64,000 bases of DNA from CANKJK01 sp040081715 (lineage in GTDB: Bacteria > Acidobacteriota > Vicinamibacteria > Vicinamibacterales > UBA2999). Shown here in pieces: positions 18,721 to 27,806 of this stretch (positions are counted from its first letter, which is position 1; each line of letters begins with the position of its first letter). The notes below the pieces were generated by a model. That model made no database searches and was not told the origin of the DNA. It saw only the letters and a program-made list of their open reading frames with translations. Position numbers and translations under genes: made by a program. The DNA lies in contig JBEBFY010000006.1 of the NCBI GenBank assembly GCA_040081715.1, positions 134,413 to 198,412 of the forward strand. Direction: 5' to 3'.

Positions 18721-20559
18721 ATGAGAAGAGCCTGTGCTGTCGGGTTGTGTGCGCTGACCGTCGCGTGGACTTTCGGTGATGTGGCGGCGCAGCAGGGGGC
18801 CACGCCGTACACCGCGTCCGTGGATCGCCAGGCGGATCAACCGAAAGTCAATGCCGCGACGTCCACGAACTGGTCGGACCACAACGCCGACCTCGCCAAC
18901 ACGCGGTACTCGCCGCTCAACCAGATCACGCCGGCCAACGCCGGCAAGCTCGGCGTGAAGTGGTCGTTCGAACTGCCGAAGGGCGACTCGATTGCGGAGC
19001 AAACGCCGCTCGTGATCGACGGTGTCATGTACTTCAACTCCGGGTCGAAGCTGTATGCGCTCGACGCCGTCACGGGCAGGAAGGTGTGGACGTTCCAGAT
19101 GCAGCCGGCCTTCGGCGGCGGCAAGCGGGGACCGGGCTTCGGCGAGGGGAACATCTACGCGATGGGGCCTGCGGAGGTCTACGCCGTTGATGCGAAGGCG
19201 GGCAAGCTCGTCGAGGCGTTCGGGGAGAAGGGCGTCCTGCGCATCATCAACAAGGCGCTGGAGTTCAAGTATCCGGGGAAGTACCCGGCTGATCTGGATC
19301 CGCGGAGCCTGGGTTACGGCGTGGCGTCGACGCCCAAGTATCACAACGGGACGATCTACGTCGGCACGTCGGACTCGGACAGCCTGATTGTTGGCGGCCT
19401 GCTCATCGCTGCGGATGCTCGAACCGGCGCGATCAAGTGGGTGTTCAACACCGTGCCGCAGGGGCCCGGAGACGACGGTTGGGAACTGACCAAGGACACG
19501 TGGTCGGCGAATCACCCGCGTCATGGCGGCGGCGTGTGGACGCAGCCGGCGATCGACCCCGCCCTCGGGATGATCTACTTCAATGTAGCGAACCCCGCGC
19601 CGGACTATGACGGGTCCGCACGCCTTGGCGTGAACCTCTTCACCAACTCGATGGTGGCGCTGGACCTGGCCACCGGGAAGCTCAAGTGGCACTTCCAGAC
19701 CATCCACCACGATATCTGGGACAAGGACCAGATCGCGGGTCCGACGCTGTTCGACGTCTCGGTGAACGGCCGGACGATCAGGGGCATCGGGTCGGCCGGG
19801 AAGGTCTGCTACGCCTATCTCCTGAACCGCGACACCGGCACGCCGATCAATCCCATCGTGGAAACGCCGGTGCCGACTACGACCGACGTGCCGGGAGAGC
19901 GGCCGTGGCCGACGCAGCCGATTCCGTACACCGCACGGAACATTCCGCAGCAGCCCTACTGCGCCACGTATCCGCGCGTCGACGACCCGGAACTCGCCAA
20001 GCAGGTGCGGCCGCTGTTTCATCCCTACCTGGCCAACGAGATGGTGATCACCTCTCCGGGACAGGATGGTGGCTCTGACTATGGCGGCCCCGCGTTCAGT
20101 CCGCGCACCGGACTCTTCTACGTGAGTGGCAAGAACGACGCGGTGGCGAACAGAGTGAAGCCGGTCGGCGGCACATTGAAGCCCGGCCCCCGCTCCCCCG
20201 GACACTTCGAGAACCTGGCCGAAACCGGAAAGCACGGCATGAAGTGGAATCAGGCGGTGGCCGCCTACGAGCCGGTCACCGGCAATCTCGTGTGGTACTC
20301 CGAGTTCCCCGGATGGACGAACGCCGCGTTGTTCGTCACGGCAGGCGATCTGGTCTTCCATGGGGCCGGCGGCACGGGAGACTTTTTCGCCTGGGATGCC
20401 CGGACGGGGAAGGAAGTCTTCAGGTACCCCGGCACGTTCGGTCCAGCAGATGGCATCCGCACAGGGATCCTCGCCACGCCGATGAGCTACAGCGTGAACG
20501 GGAAGCAGTTCGTGTCGGTCGTCGCCCGCAGCACGGTGCTGACGTTCGCCCTGCCGTAG
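18721..20559 (+). CDS. PQQ-binding-like beta-propeller dehydrogenase
   Basis: The 612-residue exported protein shows the eight-bladed quinoprotein alcohol dehydrogenase pattern: DLANTRYSPLNQITPANAGK at the start, LYALDAVTGRKVWTF in a W-motif blade, HHDIWDKDQIAGPTLF in the middle and FFAWDARTGKEVFRY at the end. The Cys-Cys pair of classic methanol/ethanol dehydrogenases was not seen, and there is no cytochrome domain. The enzyme would oxidise an alcohol or related compound using PQQ; substrate unknown. The upstream heme-bearing propeller protein is a candidate electron acceptor by position only. Confidence 0.85.
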   Translation: MRRACAVGLCALTVAWTFGDVAAQQGATPYTASVDRQADQPKVNAATSTNWSDHNADLANTRYSPLNQITPANAGKLGVKWSFELPKGDSIAEQTPLVIDGVMYFNSGSKLYALDAVTGRKVWTFQMQPAFGGGKRGPGFGEGNIYAMGPAEVYAVDAKAGKLVEAFGEKGVLRIINKALEFKYPGKYPADLDPRSLGYGVASTPKYHNGTIYVGTSDSDSLIVGGLLIAADARTGAIKWVFNTVPQGPGDDGWELTKDTWSANHPRHGGGVWTQPAIDPALGMIYFNVANPAPDYDGSARLGVNLFTNSMVALDLATGKLKWHFQTIHHDIWDKDQIAGPTLFDVSVNGRTIRGIGSAGKVCYAYLLNRDTGTPINPIVETPVPTTTDVPGERPWPTQPIPYTARNIPQQPYCATYPRVDDPELAKQVRPLFHPYLANEMVITSPGQDGGSDYGGPAFSPRTGLFYVSGKNDAVANRVKPVGGTLKPGPRSPGHFENLAETGKHGMKWNQAVAAYEPVTGNLVWYSEFPGWTNAALFVTAGDLVFHGAGGTGDFFAWDARTGKEVFRYPGTFGPADGIRTGILATPMSYSVNGKQFVSVVARSTVLTFALP

Positions 20560-20586
20560 GCGTCCTGGCTGGAGTAGCCTTCCTGC

Positions 20587-21072
20587 ATGTCAGTACTTCC
20601 TCTGCTTGTCCTGGGCGTGCTCCTCACGCCGCACGCAACCCTCGGGGCCCAGCAGAGTGTCGCGGCACCGGCGCCCGGCGGGACGCGCAGTGGCCGGCTC
20701 TTCATTACGACGCTGAACGTTCGGGACCTGGGCACTGCCCTGCGGTTCTTTACCGAGGGCCTCGGCATGCGCGAGCAGGGGCGCCACGTTCCGGGGAAAG
20801 GCGTTGTCGAAGTGTCGCTCGGGTACAGCGATGAGCCGGCTCGCGCCGGTCTCATGCTCCTGCACAGGGAAGAGCGCACCACGCCCTACGAGCGCGGCGA
20901 ATGGGGCAAGGTCATCCTGGAGGTCAAGGATCTGCGAGCCACGGCCGACAACGTCGTGCGAGCCGGCGGAAAGATCGTCCGGCCCCCACGGGAGGTGGCG
21001 TCGGCGCCCGTGCTCAACGCGATTGTCGAGGATCCCGACGGTCACACGTTCGAGCTCGTTCAGTTCAAGTAG
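20587..21072 (+). CDS. Exported VOC (glyoxalase-like) family protein
   Basis: The 161-residue protein has a signal peptide (SVLPLLVLGVLLTPHATLGA) and one vicinal-oxygen-chelate domain: LFITTLNVRDLGTALRFFTE, GLGMREQGR and the C-terminal VEDPDGHTFELVQFK. VOC domains are mostly cytosolic, so secretion is uncommon. The metal ligands expected at the strand ends are only partly clear (final Glu in FELVQ). It follows the PQQ-type gene by 27 bases and precedes the TonB-receptor promoter, so it probably ends the first operon. Confidence 0.8.
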   Translation: MSVLPLLVLGVLLTPHATLGAQQSVAAPAPGGTRSGRLFITTLNVRDLGTALRFFTEGLGMREQGRHVPGKGVVEVSLGYSDEPARAGLMLLHREERTTPYERGEWGKVILEVKDLRATADNVVRAGGKIVRPPREVASAPVLNAIVEDPDGHTFELVQFK

Positions 21073-21120
21073 AACCGCGTCTGCGAACTCTGCTCGAACC
21101 GTCAGATTTGCACCCGATGG

Positions 21121-21146
21121 TACCAAGCTCTACCAATATTTTGGTA
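21121..21146 (+). promoter_or_regulatory. Putative operator upstream of the TonB receptor
   Basis: TACCAATATTTTGGTA at 21131-21146 is a near-perfect 16-bp palindrome. An extra half-site TACCAA lies exactly 10 bp earlier at 21121-21126, on the same helix face. A 14/16 match, TACCAGTATTTGGGTA, occurs at 36451-36466. In both places CGTGCTA follows at nearly the same distance (36 and 35 bases from the palindrome start), as a promoter -10 region might. The regulator is not known; the response regulator at 32962-33591 is one candidate. Confidence 0.55.
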
Positions 21147-21173
21147 TGAGCCGACTTCGAAGACAACGTGCTA

Positions 21174-21193
21174 CCCTCCGGCCCCACGGAGGG
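21174..21193 (+). promoter_or_regulatory. Hairpin covering the ribosome-binding site of the TonB receptor
   Basis: CCCTCCG (21174-21180) can pair fully with CGGAGGG (21187-21193) around a six-base loop. The right arm is the Shine-Dalgarno sequence GGAGGGG, whose end lies three bases before the ATG at 21197. If the transcript includes the left arm, the stem would hide the ribosome site and make translation depend on an RNA switch or protein. The transcript start is not known. Confidence 0.5.
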
Positions 21194-21196
21194 GAC

Positions 21197-24100
21197 ATGA
21201 GTCGAACTCGCTTGATAGCTTGCACGCTTGCTGTTGTTGGATTGCTTCTTTCGCTGCCCAGCGTGGTGGCGGCGCAGTCGGTGTCGGCAGGGACCATTGC
21301 CGGAACGATCAAGGACACGACAGGCGGTGTCCTGCCTGGGGTCACCGTTGAAGCCTCCAGCCCTGTGCTCATCGAGAAGGCCCGCTCGGCCGTCACTGAT
21401 TCCCAGGGCAACTACAGGATTCTGGACCTCCGGCCTGGCCCCTACACCGTCACATTCACTCTTCCGGGATTCTCCACCGTCAGGCGCGAGGGACTTGAGC
21501 TCGCCACAGGCTTTACGGCAAACGTGAGCGCCGAAATGAAGGTGGGCGCCATGGAAGAGACCGTCACGGTCACGGGCTCGAGTCCCGTCGTCGATGTGCA
21601 GAACGTGCGCTTTCAGCAGGTGCTGTCGCGTGATGTCTGGGACTCACTGCCGACTGGCAAGACGCTGTCGGGGTACGTGCAGCTGACCCTCGGTGCGACG
21701 ATGGGCGCGTCCGGTCAGGACGTCGGCGGGTTGAAGGGTGACAAGGCGGGCGGCGGTGCCAGCTTCAGCTACCACGGCGCCGGTCAGAACGACCAGTCCA
21801 TCGTGGTGGACGGCATGGCTGTCAACGCGCAGACCACGGGCGGAGGCCCATGGACGCGCACGACCGTGAACAACGACCGTGCATTCGAGGAAACGACGAT
21901 CGGCAGCGGCATCTCGGCCGAGCAGGAGAACGCCGGCATTCTGATCAATATGATTCCCCGGGAAGGCGGCAACTCCATCTCGGGCACCTTTGCCCTCAAC
22001 GGGAGCGGGTCACGTTTCCAGAGCGACAACCTCACCCCGGAACTGGTGGCGCGCGGCGTGCCTGTGCAGGGCAAGGTAGTAAAGCTGTACGACGCCGGCG
22101 GCGGCTTCGGGGGCAAGATCAAGCGGGATCGCCTGTGGTTCTATGCGTCGGACCGGTGGTGGAATGCCGCGACGGTCGTGCCTGGGAGCTTCTTCAACGC
22201 CACGCCTCAGCCTGCATTCGGCCTCCTGCCCATTTACACGCCCGATGTGAGCAGGCCCGCTGTCAATGCGGCGCCGAACCATAACGACAACCTCCGCCTG
22301 ACCTGGCAGGTGAACGACGCGCACAAGATTTCGTCGTTCATTGAGTTCCAGTCTGCCTGTAACTGCTACTACTCGGCCTCTGCTACACGCGCGCCTGAAG
22401 CCGGCCAAAATCTCACTGCGCCGTATGGGTCCAAGAACATCGTGCAGGTGAACTGGAACTACGTGCGGGGAACCAAGCTGCTCTTCAGCGCCGGGAACTC
22501 CTCGTTCTTCAGTGCAGGCAGGGCTGAGGGCTTACGCCCAGCCGAAACGCCCGTGACCGCGATCCCGATGATCGACTTGAACACAGGGTTTGCCTGGAAC
22601 GCCAAGGGAGACGACCCGTTCCCGGCAGGGACGTGCTGCACGCCGTATGCGGATGGCGAGATCCTGGGCTACACGAACTACCACGATCAGAAGTACACGA
22701 TGACGTACAGCACGGGTTCCCATACGTTCAAGGTGGGTGGGCGAACCTGGCTGAACACGGGACGTCCTGGGACGAGTTCGTACAACAACACGCCGTTCGG
22801 GCCGGTGCTGATCTCGGTTCGCGGCGGGGTGAACGGCGTTGCGCCGGTCCCTGCGGCGATCCTGCTGCTCGTCGACCCGCAAGGGCCGGCAACCGGGACC
22901 AAGAACAGCGGCGGCAGTGACGTCCTCACGACAGCGCTCTACGCGCAGGAGCACTGGACCCTCAACAGGCTGACCTTGAACCTTGGCGTCCGCTACGACG
23001 GGATGCGTGGCCGGTACAACGCCTATACCACCGCGGCGAACAACTACCAGGCGTCGTTCGACTTTCCGGAGGTCAAGAATTCGCCCAACTGGAATGACAT
23101 CGCGCCGCGTCTGGGTGCCGCGTACGACCTGTTCGGCAACGGCAAGACGGCGATCAAGGCTTCATGGGGCCGATTCATCGTCCACCAGACGGGCGCCGGG
23201 TCCTCGCCCTCGGGATCGCTCGGCTACGGCGGGGGCACGCGTGCCTGGAACGACGCCAATCGGAACTTCGCCCCTGACTGCGATCTGAAGAACCCCCTGG
23301 CCAACGGCGAGTGCGGGCAACTCCCCAACGTCAACCGGGGCGTGCCAACTCGCCAGTCGACGTTCTTCGACTCCAAGTACCTCGAGGGATGGGGGGTGCG
23401 GCCGTACCTCTGGAACTCGAGCGTGCAGGTCCAGCACGAGGTGCTCCCCGGTTTCGGCGTCAACATCGGATACTTCCGGACGACCAACGGGAACATCACG
23501 GTGACGGACAATCGCGCGGTCACCCCGGCCGACTATACGCAGTACTGCGTGCCGGCACCCACGGACGCGGGTCTTGGTTCGGTCAGCGGCAGCACGCTCT
23601 GCGGTCTGCAGGACCTGAATCCATCGAAATTCGGGCAGGTCGACAATCTGGTGACGCTGGCGTCAGAACTCGGCGTGAAGCCAGTGAATAGTTTCAATGG
23701 CGTTGACGTGGGCATCAATGCGCGGTTCGGCAAGGGCGGGTCGCTCTCCGGCGGCATCAGCACCGGCAGGGCGGAGATCAACAACTGCTTCACCATCGAC
23801 GCACCGCACCGGCCGGAGTACTGCAATAACGTCACGGATTGGATGGCCGGGACGCAGGTCAAGCTCCTTGGCAACTACCCCCTTCCGTGGTGGGGTCTGC
23901 AGGTGAGTGCCACCTACCAGAACATTCAGGGTCCCGCCATTGCCGCGAATCGCGCCTACCGGAGCGCGGAAATTGCGCCGTCCCTCGGGCGAAACCTGTC
24001 GGCTGGCGCCGCGGCGAACGTATCCATCGCGCTGCTGCAGCCGAATGCGATCTGGGCGCCGCGCTTCAACCAGATTGACTTTCGTATGACCAAGATCATC

Positions 24101-24265
24101 ACGGTCGGGAAGCTGCGCACGATGGGACAGTTCGACCTCTATAACCTGGGTAATTCAAGTGCCATTCTCGGCGTCAACAATACGTATGGCGCCACGTGGC
24201 AGCGCCCGACGTCGGTCCTAGCGGGCAGGCTGATGAAGTTCGGCCTCCAGATGGACTGGAAGTAA
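21197..24265 (+). CDS. TonB-dependent receptor, Oar/carboxypeptidase-regulatory type
   Basis: The 1022-residue protein starts MSRTRLIACTLAVVGLLLSL (signal peptide). Residues about 28-115 form a carboxypeptidase-regulatory-like domain (AGTIKDTTGGVLPGVTVEA, YTVTFTLPGFSTV), residues about 120-260 a plug domain (EETVTVTGSSPVVDVQN), and the rest a beta-barrel ending in MKFGLQMDWK. Such receptors import large ligands in acidobacteria and relatives. The start is set by GGAGGGG just before the ATG. It heads an operon with P-family, DUF1592, DUF1552 and PF03640 genes, so these probably act on or with the imported ligand. Confidence 0.9.
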   Translation: MSRTRLIACTLAVVGLLLSLPSVVAAQSVSAGTIAGTIKDTTGGVLPGVTVEASSPVLIEKARSAVTDSQGNYRILDLRPGPYTVTFTLPGFSTVRREGLELATGFTANVSAEMKVGAMEETVTVTGSSPVVDVQNVRFQQVLSRDVWDSLPTGKTLSGYVQLTLGATMGASGQDVGGLKGDKAGGGASFSYHGAGQNDQSIVVDGMAVNAQTTGGGPWTRTTVNNDRAFEETTIGSGISAEQENAGILINMIPREGGNSISGTFALNGSGSRFQSDNLTPELVARGVPVQGKVVKLYDAGGGFGGKIKRDRLWFYASDRWWNAATVVPGSFFNATPQPAFGLLPIYTPDVSRPAVNAAPNHNDNLRLTWQVNDAHKISSFIEFQSACNCYYSASATRAPEAGQNLTAPYGSKNIVQVNWNYVRGTKLLFSAGNSSFFSAGRAEGLRPAETPVTAIPMIDLNTGFAWNAKGDDPFPAGTCCTPYADGEILGYTNYHDQKYTMTYSTGSHTFKVGGRTWLNTGRPGTSSYNNTPFGPVLISVRGGVNGVAPVPAAILLLVDPQGPATGTKNSGGSDVLTTALYAQEHWTLNRLTLNLGVRYDGMRGRYNAYTTAANNYQASFDFPEVKNSPNWNDIAPRLGAAYDLFGNGKTAIKASWGRFIVHQTGAGSSPSGSLGYGGGTRAWNDANRNFAPDCDLKNPLANGECGQLPNVNRGVPTRQSTFFDSKYLEGWGVRPYLWNSSVQVQHEVLPGFGVNIGYFRTTNGNITVTDNRAVTPADYTQYCVPAPTDAGLGSVSGSTLCGLQDLNPSKFGQVDNLVTLASELGVKPVNSFNGVDVGINARFGKGGSLSGGISTGRAEINNCFTIDAPHRPEYCNNVTDWMAGTQVKLLGNYPLPWWGLQVSATYQNIQGPAIAANRAYRSAEIAPSLGRNLSAGAAANVSIALLQPNAIWAPRFNQIDFRMTKIITVGKLRTMGQFDLYNLGNSSAILGVNNTYGATWQRPTSVLAGRLMKFGLQMDWK

Positions 24266-24289
24266 CCATTGAAGGGTGTGCTGTTGCGA

Positions 24290-25420
24290 ATGCCGAGCCG
24301 CCTCAGGCTTGTCACTGGACTGCTGGCGGCGCTCGGGTTCGCAGTGCTGATCGCGGGCGGAAGTACCTTCCGCGCAGAGCCGCAGCCGCGGTCGCGGGCA
24401 TTCCTGATTGTCAGGTCCGACCTGGGTATTCACTATGGCAAGACCGAAGTGGACTGCCCGCAGGGCCTCGAGATGACGGTGGAGGAGGCGTTTCTCGCGT
24501 CCAAGACGCCTGAGGAGCGAGAACGCCTGCTGCGGCCCGAGAACGCGAAGGAGTACGGCAACGGTTGGAAGAATGACTTCATCACTGGCCCTGGCGGTGA
24601 GAACGTCTGCAACAACCCGAAGTCCTTCCTGAAGGACCCCCTGCATCCGCTGTATCGGGGTGTGAAGGGTAAGGCGGCTTACGGGATGAACCTGGACGGG
24701 ACGTCTGACGGCCGCGCAACGCCGAACTCCTGCACGCACGAAAAGTTCGTGAGTGAGGCCGGCGAGCCGGCTGTGGATAACCAGCTCTATCGGGCTGTCG
24801 GCTGCGCCAAGAACGTGCGCGGCCTTGGTCCACCGCTCGCACCGGTCCGCATCGACCCGTTCCTGGTCGAGATCCGGGGCGTCGATGACCCGAAGAATGA
24901 CGCGCAGATCGAGGTGGGAATCTACTCGAGCGAGGACACCCCGTTGCAGGGGCCTGACGGCCAGATGATGGCCAACCAGACACTCACCGTGACGAAGAAC
25001 GCGCGCTGGCGGGCGACCGTCGAGGGGCGGATCGTCGACGGGCAGGTGACGACGGGCGTGATCGAGGATCTCCAGTTGCGGCACGTGCTGCCCACCTGGG
25101 GATTGCTCGGCCAGAACTATGCCTTCGAGTTCCACCGGGCGCGCCTCAGGCTGTCCCTGCAGGCGGATGGAACCCTCACGGGCCAGCTGGCCGCCTACCG
25201 GCCGATCGACAACATCTTCACGGTGGGACGCTGCTGCAAGGGCACGGCGAGCACGGCCAACACGGACTGCGCGTCCGAGCACAAGACGCTGGCAGCGATG
25301 GCGGACGGCTACCCGGACCCGGAAACCGGGCAGTGCACGATGATTTCGTCGGCCACCAACCTCACCGGCGTCCCCGTGTTTATCGCGGCTGCCACGGGGG
25401 AAATCTCGAGCCGACGGTAG
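24290..25420 (+). CDS. P-family secreted Cys-rich protein, copy 1
   Basis: I do not recognise a named family. The 376-residue protein has a signal peptide (RLVTGLLAALGFAVLIAGG) and conserved blocks shared with four other genes here: DCPQGLEMTVEEAFLAS, FITGPGGENVCNNPKSF, YGMNLDGTSDGRATP, VDNQLYRAVGC, PFLVEIRGVDDPKND, YRPIDNIF, TASTAN and PDPETGQCT. It has eight conserved cysteines, including the adjacent pair in GRCCKGT. Extracytoplasmic disulfides and a Ca-binding-like loop (NLDGTSDG) are inferred. It follows the receptor by 24 bases. Its closest relative here is copy 5 (36684-37820). A TTG at 24269 is an alternative start. Confidence 0.8.
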   Translation: MPSRLRLVTGLLAALGFAVLIAGGSTFRAEPQPRSRAFLIVRSDLGIHYGKTEVDCPQGLEMTVEEAFLASKTPEERERLLRPENAKEYGNGWKNDFITGPGGENVCNNPKSFLKDPLHPLYRGVKGKAAYGMNLDGTSDGRATPNSCTHEKFVSEAGEPAVDNQLYRAVGCAKNVRGLGPPLAPVRIDPFLVEIRGVDDPKNDAQIEVGIYSSEDTPLQGPDGQMMANQTLTVTKNARWRATVEGRIVDGQVTTGVIEDLQLRHVLPTWGLLGQNYAFEFHRARLRLSLQADGTLTGQLAAYRPIDNIFTVGRCCKGTASTANTDCASEHKTLAAMADGYPDPETGQCTMISSATNLTGVPVFIAAATGEISSRR

Positions 25421-25485
25421 ATTCAGGCCTCGAAATGCCTATCCTAAAGGCGCCTGCCTGGACGGCGGGCCAGGGCCCATACCAG

Positions 25486-26649
25486 ATGCCACACCCTCGC
25501 CATGTCGCCGTGATGCTGGTCGCGCTGGCGCTCGCCCTTGGCGCCGTGGGCACGCGCTCGCTCGGCGCCAACCGGGAAGGCTCGACGCTGGCGTTCCTAG
25601 TGGCGAAGTCGGATGTCGGGATCTTCTACGGGACGTTCGAAGAAGACTGTCCACAGGGCTTCGAGATGACGCTCGAAGAGTCCTACCTGGCGTCGCTGAC
25701 GAAGGTCCAGCGCGAATGGATGCTGCGGCCGGAAAACGCGTTCGAATACGGCAACGCCTGGAAGAATGAGCACCTCAGCGGGCCCGGCGGCACGAACGTC
25801 TGCAGCAACCCGAAGTCGTTCCGCAACGACCCGCGCCGTCGTCCCTATCGCGGCGTGGCAGGAAAGAAGGCGTACGGCCTGAATCTCGACGGAACCACGG
25901 ATGGGCGTGCGACGCCCAGAACCTGCGCGCACCAGAAGTTCGAGGGTCTGAATGGGGAGCCGGTGGTAGACAACCAGCTGTATCGCGTCTCCGGGTGCAG
26001 CAAACTCAACCGGGGCACGGGACGCCAGTCGGTCGCCTATATGACCCCGTTCCTCGTCGAACTCATCGGCGTGGATGACGTCCGGAACGATGACCGGGTG
26101 GAGGTCGGCGTCTATTCGCTGGCGGACAACGAGGTGTCCCTGAAGGGCGCGGACGGCTTCGACGTCTCGTACCAGACCTTCACCAGGACCGCCAACGCCC
26201 GCTGGCACGCGACCACCCGTGCGCGCATCAACGACGGTGTGCTGACCTCCGACCCTATCCCGGTCGTGCGCCTGAGCCGGGCTGGCGGGTTCGGTGCCAG
26301 CCGTGCCAGCTACGAGCCCAACTCGCCCACCTTCGTGCGGAGCGGCGAGCACGAGTACCGGGACGTCCGGTTCCGGGTGACGATGAAGGCAGACGGGACA
26401 TTTGAAGGTGTGATGGCGAACTACCGTCCCATCGACAACATCTATCTCAGCCAGTACGGCGGGGGGCGTGGGACGGCCTCCACGGCGAACAACGATTGCG
26501 CGGCCGAGTTCAACACGCTCACCCAGTTCGCGGACGGGTATCCTGACCCCCAGACCGGGGAGTGCACGGCGATCTCGGCGGCGCAGAACGTCACCGGGAT
26601 CCCGGCGTTTATCGTGCGCCCGTCAGGTGGAGGGGCGGCCGCGAGATGA
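25486..26649 (+). CDS. P-family secreted Cys-rich protein, copy 2
   Basis: This 387-residue relative of copy 1 has a signal peptide (MPHPRHVAVMLVALALALGA) and the same ordered blocks: YGTFEEDCPQGFEMTLEE, GPGGTNVCSNPKSF, YGLNLDGTTDGRATP, VDNQLYRVSGC and YRPIDNIYLS. The double cysteine of copies 1, 4 and 5 is replaced here by a Gly-rich YGGGRGTAS, leaving six conserved cysteines. It is most like copy 3, which starts inside its stop codon (ATGA), so these two look like a recent tandem duplication. Alternative starts are at 25435 and 25513; none has a clear ribosome site. Confidence 0.78.
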   Translation: MPHPRHVAVMLVALALALGAVGTRSLGANREGSTLAFLVAKSDVGIFYGTFEEDCPQGFEMTLEESYLASLTKVQREWMLRPENAFEYGNAWKNEHLSGPGGTNVCSNPKSFRNDPRRRPYRGVAGKKAYGLNLDGTTDGRATPRTCAHQKFEGLNGEPVVDNQLYRVSGCSKLNRGTGRQSVAYMTPFLVELIGVDDVRNDDRVEVGVYSLADNEVSLKGADGFDVSYQTFTRTANARWHATTRARINDGVLTSDPIPVVRLSRAGGFGASRASYEPNSPTFVRSGEHEYRDVRFRVTMKADGTFEGVMANYRPIDNIYLSQYGGGRGTASTANNDCAAEFNTLTQFADGYPDPQTGECTAISAAQNVTGIPAFIVRPSGGGAAAR

Positions 26650-27806
26650 AACCGATGGCACGAGTTCTCGGACTCTGCCTTCTCGCGGCCCTGGCGTTCG
26701 GCGCGATGGGCATCCGTACGTACGGCGCGGGCAGTGCCGATGGAGCAGGTACGACCCGGGCGTTTCTGGTCGGCAAGGCCGACATGGGCTTCCACTACGG
26801 TACGTTCGAGGCGGATTGCCCACAGGGCTTCGAGTTGACCCTGGAGGAGTCGTATCTTGCCTCGCTCACGCCCGCGCAGCGCGAATGGATGCTGCGGCCC
26901 GAGAATGCCTTCGAGTACGGCCACGCCTGGAAGAACGAGCATCTGGCAGATGCGGCCGGGGGCAATGTCTGCAGCAACCCCAAGTCGTTCAAGGACGACC
27001 CGCGCCGTCGTCCGTACCGCGGCGTGGCCAGCGCGGTGTCGTACGGCCTGAATCTCGATGGCACGTCAGATGGCCGGGCCACACCGAAGACCTGCGCGCA
27101 CCAGAAGTTCGTGGGCCTGAACGGCGAGCCGGTGGTCGATAATCAGCTGTATCGTGCGTCGGGCTGCAGCAAGCTGAACCGCGGTACGGGACTGCAGAGC
27201 GAGCAGTACTTCGAACGGTCGTTTCTCATCGAATTGCGCGGGGTGGATGACATCCTGAACGATGCGCAGGTCGAGGTGGCGGTCTATTCGCTCGCCGATG
27301 GTGAGAGCGCCCTGAAATCCGCGACTGGGTCGGACGTGGCGTATCAGACGTTCACCATCACCGCCAACCCACGGTGGCGAGCTCAGGCCACTGCACGCAT
27401 CGTCGACGGCGTCGTGATGTCCGACCCCATTCCGGTGATGCATTTGAGCCGTGCCGGCGGCTTTGCGGCGGGCCGGGGTAACTATGCGCCGGGATCTCCG
27501 GAGCGCAACTTCGTGTTTGCCGGTGAGTTTGAGCTCCGGGACGTCCGGTTCCGGCTGACGTTCCAGCCGGACGGGTCGATCACCGGCGTGATGGCGAACT
27601 ACCGGCCGATCGACAACATCTACCTCAGCGAGTACGCCGGGGGCCGGGGCACAGCGAGCATCGCCAATAACGACTGCGCGGCCGAGTACAACACGCTCGC
27701 CAGGTTCGCGGACGCCTATCCGGATCCGGCGACAGGCGAGTGCACGGCCATTTCGGCGGCTCAGAACATCGCCGGCGTGCCCGCGTTCGTGGTGCAGCCC
27801 AAATGA
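26646..27806 (+). CDS. P-family secreted Cys-rich protein, copy 3
   Basis: The 386-residue protein starts MKPMARVLGLCLLAALAFGA (signal peptide) and repeats the copy 2 layout: YGTFEADCPQGFELTLEE, NVCSNPKSFKDDPRRRPYRG, VDNQLYRASGC, FLIELRGVDDILND, YRPIDNIYLSEYAGGRG and DPATGECTAIS. It has six conserved cysteines. The start overlaps the copy 2 stop, and its own stop overlaps the start of the DUF1592 gene (ATGA), so copies 2 and 3 and the DUF1592 protein are coupled in translation. Function unknown; secretion and gene order suggest that it works with the DUF1592/DUF1552 pair. Confidence 0.82.
   Translation: MKPMARVLGLCLLAALAFGAMGIRTYGAGSADGAGTTRAFLVGKADMGFHYGTFEADCPQGFELTLEESYLASLTPAQREWMLRPENAFEYGHAWKNEHLADAAGGNVCSNPKSFKDDPRRRPYRGVASAVSYGLNLDGTSDGRATPKTCAHQKFVGLNGEPVVDNQLYRASGCSKLNRGTGLQSEQYFERSFLIELRGVDDILNDAQVEVAVYSLADGESALKSATGSDVAYQTFTITANPRWRAQATARIVDGVVMSDPIPVMHLSRAGGFAAGRGNYAPGSPERNFVFAGEFELRDVRFRLTFQPDGSITGVMANYRPIDNIYLSEYAGGRGTASIANNDCAAEYNTLARFADAYPDPATGECTAISAAQNIAGVPAFVVQPK

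Noticed and set aside
17380..20361. A 993-codon open frame on the minus strand opposite the propeller genes
   Set aside because: It is exactly antisense to two well-supported propeller genes and has the Arg/His/Val-rich composition of a high-GC shadow frame, with no domain signature.
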